Shown: piece by piece, positions 51,383 through 61,200 of the stretch | Position numbering within the stretch: position 1 is the first letter of the stretch | How the letters are laid out: every line of letters starts with the position of its first letter | Source: DATGPD01 sp041398565 | GTDB lineage: Bacteria > Planctomycetota > UBA1135 > UBA2386 | Assembly (NCBI GenBank): GCA_041398565.1 | Contig: JAWKUN010000002.1 | Coordinates: forward strand, 1,054,001 to 1,118,000 | DNA: 64,000 nt | Direction: 5' to 3' | Program-made: the position numbers and the translations under genes | The notes under the pieces: model-generated | Told to the model about the DNA's origin: nothing | Databases searched by the model: none | The model's input: the letters and a program-made list of their open reading frames with translations, nothing else

Positions 51383-53476
51383 TCAGTCGCTCTCGGAGAC
51401 GTTGGCCAGGGTGAGGAGCGCCATGGCCGTGCCGTAGCTGCGGCCGATCTCATGGCTGTCGACGAAGCTGCCGTCCATCTCCGGGATGCGCAGCAGGATG
51501 GCACGGATGCGCTGCGCGTTCGCCTTGCGCTCGGCTTCGGGCAAGGCGCGGTTGGCCTGGCTGTTGTGGTAGAGACCGTGGAAGAAGAAGAACCCCGCCA
51601 ACTCGCCGTCGCTGTGGAAGTCGTTGCGACGCACGGTCTCGATGCGGTCCATGAAGTCGAAGTAGTTGCGGAACGCGTCGTTGACTTTGTCGAGATCGCT
51701 GCGCTGCAGCGCCAGCAATGCGCCTTCGCACAGCGGCATGCGCACCGCGGCGTCCTTGCGCCCAGTCGGCCGCGGCGTGCCGCGCGCAGTGCCACCGTAT
51801 ACGAACGACCCATCGCTGTGCCGCGCCGACAGCAGGGCCTCGCCGCCCTTGCTGATCACTTCGTCGGGCACCTCGATCCCCTGGCTCTTGGCCTCGACCA
51901 GGCTCCACAGCATGGCGCCGGTACAGAACGCGTTCTTGTACTCGTGCGCCCAGAAGCCGTCGTCGTACTGCCGAGCCGCGGCGTCTTTCACCAGCGCGTT
52001 GGCCCGTGCCAGGATCGGCGCGCGCGCCTCGGTGGGGCTGCGCGCCAGCTTGCGGGTCAGGTACAGCAGGCGGTAGGCGTCGGCGTAGACGTCCTCGTTG
52101 GTGCCGCGGTTGAAGCGCGTCGGATCGAACAGGTAGCGCTCTGCGCTGGTGAGGGCGTCGTCGACGCGCGCCGGTGCAACGTCACGGAACTCGAGCAGGG
52201 CGGTCGCGGCGAGCGCGGTGATCGCGATCCAGGCGTTGGGCGTGATCTTGGTGTTCGGCCAGTAGGCGTAGCGGCTGTCGGTGAAGCCGCCGTTCTCGCG
52301 CTGGCTCTCGAGCAGGAACTCGACCGCCCCCTCGGCCAGAGCGTCCGCGTCAGCAGCGCTACCGGCCCACGTGGTGTCGCGCGGCAGCTTCCCCTCGTAG
52401 GCGGCGGCCGGCAGGTAGCCGAAGTGCTCGAAGTTGGCGAACGCCGCACCCATCGGTCGATCGTCGTTGCCGAGTTGCACGTTGGCCTTGGCGCGCCGGC
52501 CCCACGTGGTCTGCGGGAAGCGGTCGGCGACGGCGCCGAACAAACGCGCTGCCTCGCTCTCGTGGCCCAGGCGCAACCGGCACAGCGCCCACAGGTAGCC
52601 CGCCTCGGCCTGGCGGTCGTGGGGAGCGGCGAAGCCATCCCGCAGGAGCGCGGCGGCGTCGGCCAACCGACCCTGTTGCAGCAGGATGCGACCGCGCTCG
52701 GTGGCGGCTTGGCCTGCTGCGCGGTCGCGCCGTTCGCCGTCGTCGCCGAGCGCGGCCAGCGCCTCGTCCGGGCGGCGCAGCCGGCGCAGCAGGCTGGCGA
52801 CGAGAACCCGGTTCTCCAGGGACGGCTGGTCGGAGGCCTGGGCCAGCGCCAGAGCCTTCTCCCACTCGCCGAGTTCGCACCACCCCTGTGGGCTCGGATC
52901 GTCGGGCGGCGTCGGCTTGCTGCCGGCTTCGGTCAGCACCCGGCGCAGCAAGTGTGCGAACCAGAGGCCGTCGAACGTCCGCAGTCGCTCCACCACGTGG
53001 ATCACCCGGCCGTCGCCGTGCACGAACACGACCGCCGGTTCGACGAACTGCAGTGGGCGTAGACCGAAGCGGGCACTCATCGCCTCGTCGCACACCATGC
53101 GTACGGGCACGAAGCGGGTGCGCACGATGTCTGCCACGTCGGGGTCGGCGAACAGGACCTGCCTTGCGTACAGGTCGAGGATGGGGGCGCGGTACATCTG
53201 CATCCCGCCGCTCGACTTCTCGACGATGCGGTACACGTACCACAGCACTGGACGCCCGCTTGCCTTGGCGTCGGCGATGGCTGCGTCGATCAGGGCGCCA
53301 CGGTCCACCTTCTCGGTCAAGCTGCGCTTGGGCCGGCGGCCGTCGACGAAGTCCTCGGGGTCTCGCCGCCACTCGATCAGCGAGTCCAGCGCGAGCGGGC
53401 TCGGGTCGGCGTCGGCTTCTCGGCCCTGTGCGACGACGGCCGAGAGCAAGAAGGTGAGGGCGAGGGAACGCAGCAT
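51383..53476 (-). CDS. Secreted thioredoxin-like/TPR/prenyltransferase-like protein
   Basis: About 697 aa, start at ATG 53476 with signal peptide ending near AVVAQG. Residues 60-180 look like a thioredoxin-fold domain (ADAKASGRPVLWYVYR, FVPVRMVCDE) without a CxxC pair. Helical TPR-like repeats follow (about 210-320). The C-terminal half has repeated SQRENGGFTD, ARQYDDGFWAHEY, ARHSDGSFVYGG motifs, the QxxxGxF type signature of alpha/alpha-toroid (squalene-hopene-cyclase/prenyltransferase-like) domains found in many planctomycete proteins. Catalytic acids of cyclases are not evident. Function unknown. Confidence 0.75.
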   Translation of the reverse strand: MLRSLALTFLLSAVVAQGREADADPSPLALDSLIEWRRDPEDFVDGRRPKRSLTEKVDRGALIDAAIADAKASGRPVLWYVYRIVEKSSGGMQMYRAPILDLYARQVLFADPDVADIVRTRFVPVRMVCDEAMSARFGLRPLQFVEPAVVFVHGDGRVIHVVERLRTFDGLWFAHLLRRVLTEAGSKPTPPDDPSPQGWCELGEWEKALALAQASDQPSLENRVLVASLLRRLRRPDEALAALGDDGERRDRAAGQAATERGRILLQQGRLADAAALLRDGFAAPHDRQAEAGYLWALCRLRLGHESEAARLFGAVADRFPQTTWGRRAKANVQLGNDDRPMGAAFANFEHFGYLPAAAYEGKLPRDTTWAGSAADADALAEGAVEFLLESQRENGGFTDSRYAYWPNTKITPNAWIAITALAATALLEFRDVAPARVDDALTSAERYLFDPTRFNRGTNEDVYADAYRLLYLTRKLARSPTEARAPILARANALVKDAAARQYDDGFWAHEYKNAFCTGAMLWSLVEAKSQGIEVPDEVISKGGEALLSARHSDGSFVYGGTARGTPRPTGRKDAAVRMPLCEGALLALQRSDLDKVNDAFRNYFDFMDRIETVRRNDFHSDGELAGFFFFHGLYHNSQANRALPEAERKANAQRIRAILLRIPEMDGSFVDSHEIGRSYGTAMALLTLANVSESD

Positions 53477-53920
53477 GGAGGAACTCGGCGGAGACGGACC
53501 GGACCCCGTCACTTTAGGAGTCAGCGTCACGGGATTCATCCGCGGCGGAGCCGCGCCTGTTCGCCCAGCTTGGCGCGTCCGAATCTCCACAGGTCGCCCA
53601 ACCTGCTGGGCGATTCGGCCCACCAACCCGAACGAACATCCACGCCTCGGCCGCGGCGCCTCCCATGACGCGGACTCCTTGGCCGGGGCGATTCCTGACC
53701 GCTCATCGGAGCTCGCGGCATTCGGTTCGCGCGAGCGCGACTTGGCGGCCGAACCGGGGGGCGACTCGGGAGCCACTCGAGGAGATGGTCGGGCTGCGAC
53801 TCGAACCACCGCCGGCTGCCGTGAGGGAGGGTCACTCCGGCGCCCCGACCGCGGTCGCGCCGACGGCCGCGCGCGCCCTTCCCCTGCCAGGGCCGACTCC
53901 GATCGTCCCATAAGGAGGCG
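53477..53920. other. Intergenic region without clear gene
   Basis: 444 bp between divergent genes. Two overlapping plus-strand frames have mildly coding-like codon use over 53665-53913, and one ends at a TAA that overlaps the ribosome site of the HD-GYP gene, but no family or start is recognised. Ribosome site AGGAGG is at 53913-53918. No RNA gene or repeat was found. Confidence 0.35.
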
Positions 53921-54862
53921 TTGGAATCGGTCGATCTTCCCCAGTGGATGACTTCGCTGGTGGAGGAAGCGACCGGCACCTACACCCCGGTCGCCTTGGA
54001 CGGTCTGGTGGGGGGCGAGCCCCTCGAGTTCCCGCTCTTCCTCCGTTCGTCGACCGGGTTGCCCGTGCTCTACCGGGACGAGCGCACGGTGCTCACCGAC
54101 GTCCATCTGGCCCGCCTGCAGACGGAGGGAGTGCAGGCGTTGTACGTCCGCGAGCAGGACCTCTCCGCCTATCACCGGCGCGTGGAGCGCGAACTGGACC
54201 GCCTGCTGCGCAACGCGGCCGTGCCGCTCGAACATCGAGTCGGCGTGTTGTGCGGCGTGGCCGGACAGGTGGCGCAGGATCTGCTCGAGGGTCCACCCAG
54301 CCGCGCCCAGGTGCAGCGGGCCCAGCGCATGCTCGCTGCGACCAGCGCCCTCGTGCTTCGCGACAAGAAGGCCTTCTCCGCGGTGCGCTCGGTCCTGCAG
54401 GCGCGTCCCGACCTGGCGCACCACAGCATGGTGACGTCGTTCGTGACGCTCGGATTGGCCAGGCAGGTGGTCGGCAGCGATCCCGTGGTGCTGACCCATG
54501 CCGGACTCGCTGGATTGCTGCACGACGTCGGCCGGGTCGGACACGAGGACGACGTCGAGGACGAGGAGCACGTGCGGCGCGGACTCGACCGGTTGGCCAC
54601 CGCCGACCTGCCGCGACCGGTCCTCGACGCCGTGCTGTGCCATCACGAGCGACTGGACGGCAGCGGCTTTCCTCGCGGCTTGCGCGGCCCGTCGATCCCG
54701 CTGCTGGCGCGCATGCTGGGCCTGGTGGACACCTTTGCCACGATCTACGCCGAGCAGAAGCCGCGCGTCGGAGTCTTCGACGCCCTGCGCATCATCGCCG
54801 AGGTCTACCGCGGTTGTTTCGACGAGCAGATCGCCGTCGCCCTCGTCCACCAGTTTCGCTAG
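53921..54862 (+). CDS. HD-GYP domain protein
   Basis: About 313 aa. The start is uncertain: TTG 53921 lies two bases after AGGAGG (short), ATG 53948 has no ribosome site. The C-terminal HD-GYP domain has H in LAHHSMV, HD in LLHDVGRVGHEDD, and HHERLDGSGFPRGL, where GYP reads GFP. The family hydrolyses cyclic di-GMP with a two- or three-metal centre; the substitution is conservative and activity is likely. The N-terminal 90 residues resemble the DUF3391-like regulatory part of such proteins (LTDVHLARLQTEGVQALYV). No membrane helix, so cytoplasmic. Confidence 0.82.
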   Translation: MESVDLPQWMTSLVEEATGTYTPVALDGLVGGEPLEFPLFLRSSTGLPVLYRDERTVLTDVHLARLQTEGVQALYVREQDLSAYHRRVERELDRLLRNAAVPLEHRVGVLCGVAGQVAQDLLEGPPSRAQVQRAQRMLAATSALVLRDKKAFSAVRSVLQARPDLAHHSMVTSFVTLGLARQVVGSDPVVLTHAGLAGLLHDVGRVGHEDDVEDEEHVRRGLDRLATADLPRPVLDAVLCHHERLDGSGFPRGLRGPSIPLLARMLGLVDTFATIYAEQKPRVGVFDALRIIAEVYRGCFDEQIAVALVHQFR

Positions 54863-55083
54863 CTCGGCCGGTCGCGACCCACCCTTCGGCAGTCCGCTGC
54901 TTGCCCCACGGCTCGGCGAGCCCATCGAGGAATCCGACGGGTCGAGAGTCCCGTGCCACGCTCTCGTGTCGCCTTCGTGACCTCGGTGCGATTTCGTCGC
55001 ATTGGCGGCGCGGGGCCACGCGCCGTCTCCGCTAGGCTCGTGGCCGTGGCGCTGCGCACACGGTCTTCGAACGAGCGCCGGCG

Positions 55084-55893
55084 ATGCGGCCGGCGCTCCC
55101 AGCGGGGCGCGCGCAACATGCGGATCGCGAGCGTCGCGAGAGCGGTGGAGGCTTGATCCGGATCGCACCCGGGTCGGGGGCGCTCGTGTGGCAGGCGCTC
55201 GGCTACCGCGCCGCATGCGATGCCGTCGACGACCCGCGTGGCCTGACCGTGCGGTCGACGCCGCGGCGGGTGACGCTGATGCAGGACCTGGTGGTGGTGC
55301 CAGGCGTCGCGGACGGATCGTCTGGACAGCATCGATCGGTCCGGCTCTTTCGCAAGGTGCGGCTCGGCGCCGTCGCCGCCGCCGAGCAGGAATGGCATGG
55401 GCTGGACGAACTGTCGCGACGCGGCTTTCGCGTGGCGGATCCGGTCTTCTTCGCGCGCAGCGGCGAGCGCACCGTCGTCGCCACGCGGGCAGTGCGCGGC
55501 CGGCCGCTCGGCGCTCTGTTCCTCGATGCCGGTGCGGACGCGTCTCTCGATGCCGCATGCTCCTTCGTCGGTGTCACCGTGCGCCGGCTGCATGCCGGCG
55601 GTCTGGTCTTCCGCGACCTCTACTGGAACCACTTGTTCGCGACCGACGTGTCCCTGGCGGCCGAGCCCACCTTCATCGACGTCGAGCGCCTGCTGCGGCC
55701 GCGCTGGCGCTGGCGACGATGGGTGGTGAAGGACCTCGCCGGCCTCGTCTCGAGTTGGCCGTTCGCGGACGTCGCTCCCGTGGCGCTGGCGCTGGTCCGC
55801 GCCTACCTCGGCGCCGCCGACCGAGCGCTCACGGATGCGGTCCTCGCCAAGGCGGCGCGCATCCGTCGGCACGTGCCGAAGTACGGCGCATGA
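55084..55893 (+). CDS. Lipopolysaccharide kinase-like (WaaP/Kdo kinase) protein
   Basis: About 269 aa from ATG 55084; TTG 55153 after GGAGG would give 246 aa. The fold is that of small kinase-like enzymes: lysine-bearing strand VRLFRKVRLG, VRRLHAGGLVFRDLYWNHLF as the catalytic loop (RD..WNH in place of HxDxxxxN) and FIDVERL as the metal-binding loop. Members phosphorylate heptose or Kdo in the lipopolysaccharide core. With the GT9 enzyme at 29386 it suggests outer-membrane glycan assembly in this organism. The target is not known. Confidence 0.7.
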   Translation: MRPALPAGRAQHADRERRESGGGLIRIAPGSGALVWQALGYRAACDAVDDPRGLTVRSTPRRVTLMQDLVVVPGVADGSSGQHRSVRLFRKVRLGAVAAAEQEWHGLDELSRRGFRVADPVFFARSGERTVVATRAVRGRPLGALFLDAGADASLDAACSFVGVTVRRLHAGGLVFRDLYWNHLFATDVSLAAEPTFIDVERLLRPRWRWRRWVVKDLAGLVSSWPFADVAPVALALVRAYLGAADRALTDAVLAKAARIRRHVPKYGA

Positions 55894-55937
55894 GGCGCTG
55901 CGGCGGTGTTCCGCCGCACCGTCCCGTTGGGAAGAGT

Positions 55938-56316
55938 GCTCCGACCCACCCGTAAGCCGGGTCTTGCTGTCCGCACCGAGGTGCGGCGGCAACCATTTCT
56001 CTAGGAGCGTTCCTCGCGGACGCCCTCGAACGACCAACCCGGGAGCCTGAGCGCGGGCCGCGCGACTCCCCTACTCGGTCTTTCTCCAGGTGGGGTTTGC
56101 CTCGAGCCGCATCGGTCACCCGATCCGTGGTGAGCTCTTACCTCACCGTTTCACCCTTGCCGTCGCCGACTTCGTCGACCGGCCGGCGGTGTCGTTTCTG
56201 TGGCACTGTCCCTGGCACATCGCTGTGCCGGTGGGGGTTACCCACCACCTTGCCCTGTGGAGCCCGGACTTTCCTCCCGCGCGCAAGCGCCGGCGGTTGC
56301 CCGGATGAGTCGGAGC
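55938..56316 (-). ncRNA. rnpB: RNase P RNA
   Basis: About 379 nt. Conserved parts in order: GGGAGGAAAGTCCGGGCTCC (CR I), CAGGGCAAGGTG, CACAGAAACGAC, AAGGGTGAAACGGTG, GGTAAGAGCTCACC, and near the 3' end CAGCAAGACCCGGCTTACG (CR V). The ends pair as P1: GCTCCGACTCATCCG with CGGGTGGGTCGGAGC, using G-U pairs at two places. This is the catalytic RNA that trims tRNA 5' leaders, of bacterial type A layout. A TATCCT hexamer about ten bases upstream of the 5' end is a likely -10 element. Ends are set from P1 and may differ by a few bases. Confidence 0.95.
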
Positions 56317-56478
56317 GAGCGTGAGGATAACCGAAGGACGTAGTGAAGTCCCCGTTTCGTGCGGCACCGGACGTGCGGGCCGGTTCGCGGCCGTGGTATG
56401 TTGCTCGGACTTCGGACAGATCCCTCTCCTTCCGGAGTCCTCGAGTCTTCACCTAGGTCTCGCACCCTGAGGTAGCCC

Positions 56479-56712
56479 GTGCTCCCTTCGACCCTCCTGG
56501 CGGTCTTCGTGCTGGCCAGCGCAGCACCATGTGTCGCGGACATACCCGCGGCACGCTTGCAGAACGCAGACGTCCCGACAGCCCCCGTGCCCAACTCGCA
56601 AGGCGGGGGGCAAAAAGCACAGTCGGTACCCGAACCGGCCGCCCTGCTGTTGGTCGGCAGCGGCTTGGTAGGGCTGGCTTTGACGCGTCGTCGCCGGCGC
56701 GCCATCGGCTGA
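56479..56712 (+). CDS. PEP-CTERM miniprotein
   Basis: About 77 aa from GTG 56479 with GAGGT a few bases upstream. It is almost only targeting signals: a signal peptide (LLAVFVLASAAPCVAD), a 25-residue Pro/Gln/Gly linker, and a PEP-CTERM tail with VPEPAALLLVGSGLVGLAL followed by RRRRRA. Exosortase systems cut such tails and anchor or release the protein during envelope or matrix assembly. No exosortase gene lies in this window. Divergent from rnpB. Confidence 0.7.
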   Translation: MLPSTLLAVFVLASAAPCVADIPAARLQNADVPTAPVPNSQGGGQKAQSVPEPAALLLVGSGLVGLALTRRRRRAIG

Positions 56713-56747
56713 CGTTCCCGCGGTTCCGACTCGGCGCCGCAGTCGGG

Positions 56748-57197
56748 TCAGGTCTCGGACGCCGGTCTTCGTCGGTGCAGGCCGGCGAGGTAGCGCTCGC
56801 AGATCACCATGGCGGCGACGCTGTCGGCATGGGCACGCCGCCGCGCCGCCTTGAGCCCGAGCGCCTTCAGGCGCTCGTGCGCCTCGTCGGTGCTGTAGGT
56901 CTCGTCGACGGTTTCGACGGGACACGGTGAGAGCGGACGCAGGGTATCGACGAAGACCAGCGTCCGGCGGGCACGTTCACCGACCTTGCCGCGAGCGTCG
57001 AGCGGCAAGCCGACCACGACCACCTCGCTGTCGCGGTCGCGTGCCGTGGCGGCGACGGCTTCTGCACAGCCGCGCTCGCCCAGGCCGTGCAGGGCTGGCA
57101 GGGGCACGACCAGCGTACCGCTGCCGTCGGTACCGGCCAGGCCGGTACGACGATCGCCGAAGTCGACCGCCAACACGCGCTTGCGTTGGGGGGTCAC
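56748..57197 (-). CDS. ruvX: Putative Holliday junction resolvase / pre-16S rRNA nuclease
   Basis: About 149 aa from GTG 57197, overlapping the upstream gene by 4 bp. RNase H-like fold with AVDFGDRRTGLA (first Asp), VVVGLPLDARG, the DETYST motif (DER.TS in homologues) and a late HADSVAA (third acid). The YqgF/RuvX family processes the 5' end of 16S rRNA; the resolvase role is historical. The third-strand arginine of DER is replaced by threonine here, a small oddity. Confidence 0.85.
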   Translation of the reverse strand: MTPQRKRVLAVDFGDRRTGLAGTDGSGTLVVPLPALHGLGERGCAEAVAATARDRDSEVVVVGLPLDARGKVGERARRTLVFVDTLRPLSPCPVETVDETYSTDEAHERLKALGLKAARRRAHADSVAAMVICERYLAGLHRRRPASET

Positions 57198-58282
57198 AAG
57201 ACGTCGCCGTGTCCGGACTCGCGGAGGTGCTCGATCAGCTTCTTCAGGTCGTCGCTGCGATCCTTGGGGCACACCAAGACGGCGTCGTCGACAGCGACGA
57301 CGACCAGGTCGGACGTGCCGAACAGGGCCACCAGGCGCCGCCCTTCCCCGTACACGACGCAGTCGCGCGCGTCCTTGACCACCGCACGCGCGCCCTCGGC
57401 GAGCACGGTCACGTTGCCTCGGGCGTCGGGCGGATGCACCGCGTCGAGCGAGGTGAACGACCCCACGTCGCTCCAGGCCAGGTCGGCTTCGATCATGGCC
57501 ACCCGCGGCGCGCGCTCCATGACGGCGAAGTCGATGCTGGTCTTCGGGCAGCGGGCGAACGCGGTGTGCAGGGCTTGCGGATCGCCAGCGCGTGCAGCCT
57601 GCTGCATGGCCTGGGTCGCGGCGGCGAGCTCGGGCGCGCCCGACGCCATCGCGGTCAACAGGTCGGGCAGGGTCCAGACGAACATGCCGCTGTTCCAGGC
57701 GAAGTTGCCCGCGCCGACGAAGCGGCGGGCGGTGTCGAGGTCCGGCTTCTCGCGGAAGCGCGCGACGCGGAAGGCGGCAGGCGAGGCCTCGTCCAGGCGC
57801 TCGCCGCGCTCGATGTAGCCGTAGCCGGTGGCCGGGCCGCGTGGCCGGATGCCGAAGGTCACGATCATGTGGTGCTCCGTGGCCACCGCGACCGCGCGCT
57901 GCAGCAGCGTCTCGAAGTGCGCTTGCGGCTCGATCAGGTGGTCGGCGGGGACGACGGCCAGGACGGCGTCGGCGTCGTGCGCGCCGATCACGGCGGCGGC
58001 CAGCGCCACGCACGGCGCCGTGTCGCGAGCCTCGGGCTCGACGATCACCCGTTCGCGTGGGAAGCCGGCGACCGCCTGGTCGAGGGTCTCGGCCTGCCGC
58101 GGGTTGGTCGCGATCCAGGTACGCTCGCGGCCGGCGACCGCCGCCATGCGCGTGACGGTGGCCTGCAGGAGCGAAGACCCGCGAGCCAGCGGCAGGAACT
58201 GCTTGGGCCGGCGGGCCCGGCTCGCGGGCCAGAAGCGCGTCCCTGAGCCGCCGGCCATGATGACGGCGTGGAGGTTGGGCAT
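57194..58282 (-). CDS. manC: Mannose-1-phosphate guanylyltransferase
   Basis: About 362 aa. The nucleotidyltransferase motif VIMAGGSGTRFWPASR opens the protein, followed by RRPKQFLPL and later FREKPD and GNFAWNSGMFVW, all characteristic of GDP-mannose pyrophosphorylases. It makes GDP-mannose from GTP and mannose-1-phosphate for surface polysaccharides. The C-terminal isomerase half of bifunctional ManC/AlgA is absent, so the enzyme is monofunctional. Coupled to ruvX by a 4-bp overlap. Confidence 0.9.
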   Translation of the reverse strand: MPNLHAVIMAGGSGTRFWPASRARRPKQFLPLARGSSLLQATVTRMAAVAGRERTWIATNPRQAETLDQAVAGFPRERVIVEPEARDTAPCVALAAAVIGAHDADAVLAVVPADHLIEPQAHFETLLQRAVAVATEHHMIVTFGIRPRGPATGYGYIERGERLDEASPAAFRVARFREKPDLDTARRFVGAGNFAWNSGMFVWTLPDLLTAMASGAPELAAATQAMQQAARAGDPQALHTAFARCPKTSIDFAVMERAPRVAMIEADLAWSDVGSFTSLDAVHPPDARGNVTVLAEGARAVVKDARDCVVYGEGRRLVALFGTSDLVVVAVDDAVLVCPKDRSDDLKKLIEHLRESGHGDVL

Positions 58283-58287
58283 GGTCG

Positions 58288-61200
58288 TCAGAAGCGTCGT
58301 CGCGGGAGGTCGGCCAGAGGGGCCGGAATGGGCCCGATCTCGCGGCGGGCGGGCGCGCCTTGGAACGGCGTCAACGGCGTGACTTCCGGGTTGCGCAGGT
58401 AGCCGTGCAGCTTGAACTGCAGGACCTGGGCGACGGCGTTGTGCAGGATCTCCGGCAGGATCAAGAAGTCGGCAGCATCGCCGAACAGGTCGGGCAGTTC
58501 GATGGTCATGTCGACGTAGCCGTCCATCGAGACGGTGCCCTTGCCGCGCACGTTCAGGATCTGCGAGCCGAGCGTCATCGTGTCGATCGTGATCGTGCGG
58601 TCGGCGACTCGGAAGGTCGTGTCGGCCGAGTGGAACTGTGGCTGGCGGCGCAAGACCGCGTAGATGGTGCGGAACAGCGGGACATCTCCCAGGCGACCGC
58701 CGGTGATGTGGACCTCGCCCTGCGCCTTGGCGTCGATGATGCGGGTGCCCGGCAGCGCCTCGAGCTGCAAGCTGCCGGCCAGGTTGCCGGTCACGCCACC
58801 GCTGTTGCGCCCACCGGTGCCTCCGAGTTCGGACAGCCGGACTCCCTGCCAGCTGAGATTGGCCGACAGGGTGCCCTCGCCGGCGGTCTGGTAGCGCAGG
58901 TGCGGCGCACCGGGTTGACCGACGATGCGGCCGCCGTGCAGCCGCAGCGACAGGTCGCCGAGCGTGATCTCGTCGGCGGTGGCGTCGAGCGTGGCGCTGA
59001 AGTCGTGCACGGTGCGGTCGAGGATCTGCATCGACAGGTTGGCCAACGAGCCGGCGACGTGGCCGCCCTCCGGAGCGACGACGCACTCGCGTACCGTGAG
59101 AATGCCGTCGACGTGGTCGATCGGCACGGCGACTTCCAGGCTGCAGTCGCGCAGCGTCATCTGACCGCTCGCAGTGAGACGGAAACCGGCGAAGCCACCG
59201 TCGGCGGCGTCGGGGACCGTACTGTCCAGGTCGAGTGTGGTGATGTTGGCACGGCCGCGCACGCGCCGGTCCAGGTAGGCGCGGCGCAACGGACTGTCGC
59301 CGAACAGCCGGGCGACGTCGTCGTCGAGCGGGAAATCGTCGGCGTTGAGCGTGGCGCGGATGCGCGTGGCCGTGCCCTCGTGCCAGACCTCGCCGTTGCG
59401 CAGCACGACCGGGGTCGTGCCGACCAGGCCGCGCAGCTCGCTCGCCGTCGCGTGCCCCTCGGTCGCGAGGATCTCACCGCTCAGCCGGGTCGCTGGAGCG
59501 GGCAGCCAGGAGGCCTGGACGCCGACGTCGTTGAGCATCAGGCGGAGGTGGTTCCTGGGTGCGGGGTCTTCCGGCGTCGCCCGATGGCGGGCGATGACGT
59601 CGACCTTGCCCGTGGGGTGAAGGGCGTCCCAGGCGGCAGCGGGCAGTGCCCCGGCGCGGTCGAGGACGTCGCGCAGTTCCGGCCGCAAGGCCACGCCACG
59701 CGCGATGCTTGTCAGGTCGATGTCGTGTCCCGACGCGCCGTGACGGACGTCGCCCGTCAGGAAGACGGTCGCAGCTTCGGTGGCTGCCCCTTGCTCCAGC
59801 TTGCCCTCGACGAGGTGGACCTCGACGCGAGCGGCATCGCCGTCGCCGTGCACGAAGACCGGCCCGTGCAGGTCGGTCACCGGCAGCGGCAACGCGCTCG
59901 GGCAGATCTGCCCGGCGAGCACGTCGACCCGGATGTCGTAGTGATTGGACTGGTCGCCGGCGGCGCGCCAGCTGCTCAGCTCGCAGGCGACGCGTCCCTG
60001 CGGCGACAGGGTCGTCCACAGGTTCTCCGTGGTCGGCGCCAGCGAGGTGAGCGCACGCCTCAGGTCATCGTCGATGGTGAGGTCCTCGGCTCTGGCCCAG
60101 AACTCGGAAGCCAGTTCGGCATCCTCCACCGTCGGCGGCGGTCGCACGAAGCGTCCGCGGGCGGCCACCGCCTTGCCGCTGCGGCGTCCAGTCAGATCGA
60201 AGACCACACCGTCGGCGTCGATGTCGACCCGACCGGTCACCTGCTCGCACCGGTACGGGAAGAGCGCGTGCGTGACCACGGCGTCCTGCGGTGCGATGTG
60301 CACGGCGAAATCCGTGGCGTTCAGGTCGCCGATGTTGTCCACACGCACTTCGACGTCGGTTCGTCCTTCCGGGGCGCAGGCCTCGTAGTGGCGCACGCTC
60401 TCCGGTGCGATCGCCGCCAGCGCCGCCCGCAGCTCGGGGCTGAACTGGATGTCGGCCCCGCGGATGACCATGTTGCCGGGTGGCGACTGCTCGGCCAGGG
60501 GGACGTGTCCGGCAACCTCCACCTTGCCGCCGTGCGCGTCCTCGGCCTGTACCGCGTCCAGCTCGAGGACTTCGTCGCGAACGCGCACGGTCCCCGCCAC
60601 ATTGTGCAGTGGGTAGGGGAACGCCACGCGGTGGGCGCCGGGGAAGCCGAGGAACGTCGCACTCATGCCGCGCAGCGCGGCGTCGACGGCGACCGTGTAG
60701 GAGTCACCACGCAGGTCCAGACGCACGTCGGCGTCGAGTTCGCCGGCGGTGGCGGGTGCGAAGGCGGCCACCACGCGGGCGGCGTTCGGCTGCACGGCCA
60801 GGGCACGCAGCAACTCGTCGTCGATGCGCAGGGCCGCGAGGTCGACCTCCAGGTGCGCCATCGGGTCGGTGAACAGGCGCTGCACGCTTCCTTGCAGCTC
60901 GATGCGACCGCGCTCATCGGCCCCGCGAAACTGCAGCGTGACGCTACCCTCGTCCTGCAGGAGGCCGCGCACGGTGGCCGAGCCCTCGACGCGGCGCGGG
61001 AACTCGGGCGCGGTGAACGACAGCTTGTCGACGTCGGCTTGGAAGCCGCCACGCAGCGCCCCGCCGTCTTCGTCGGTCTCGATCCACAGCTGTGCGAGGG
61101 CGACGTGTCCGGCGAGCTCGGCGGCAGCGAGCGCGTCGGCGATGTCCGACGAGAACGGCTGCACTGCGGCCGGGGACAGCGGCATCGACTCGGCCTTGGC

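Noticed and set aside
53787..53850. tRNA-like segment on the minus strand (GGTCGGG/CCCGACC ends and a GGTTCGAGTC motif)
   Set aside because: Only 64 bases long, the T-stem does not pair and no anticodon arm can be formed.
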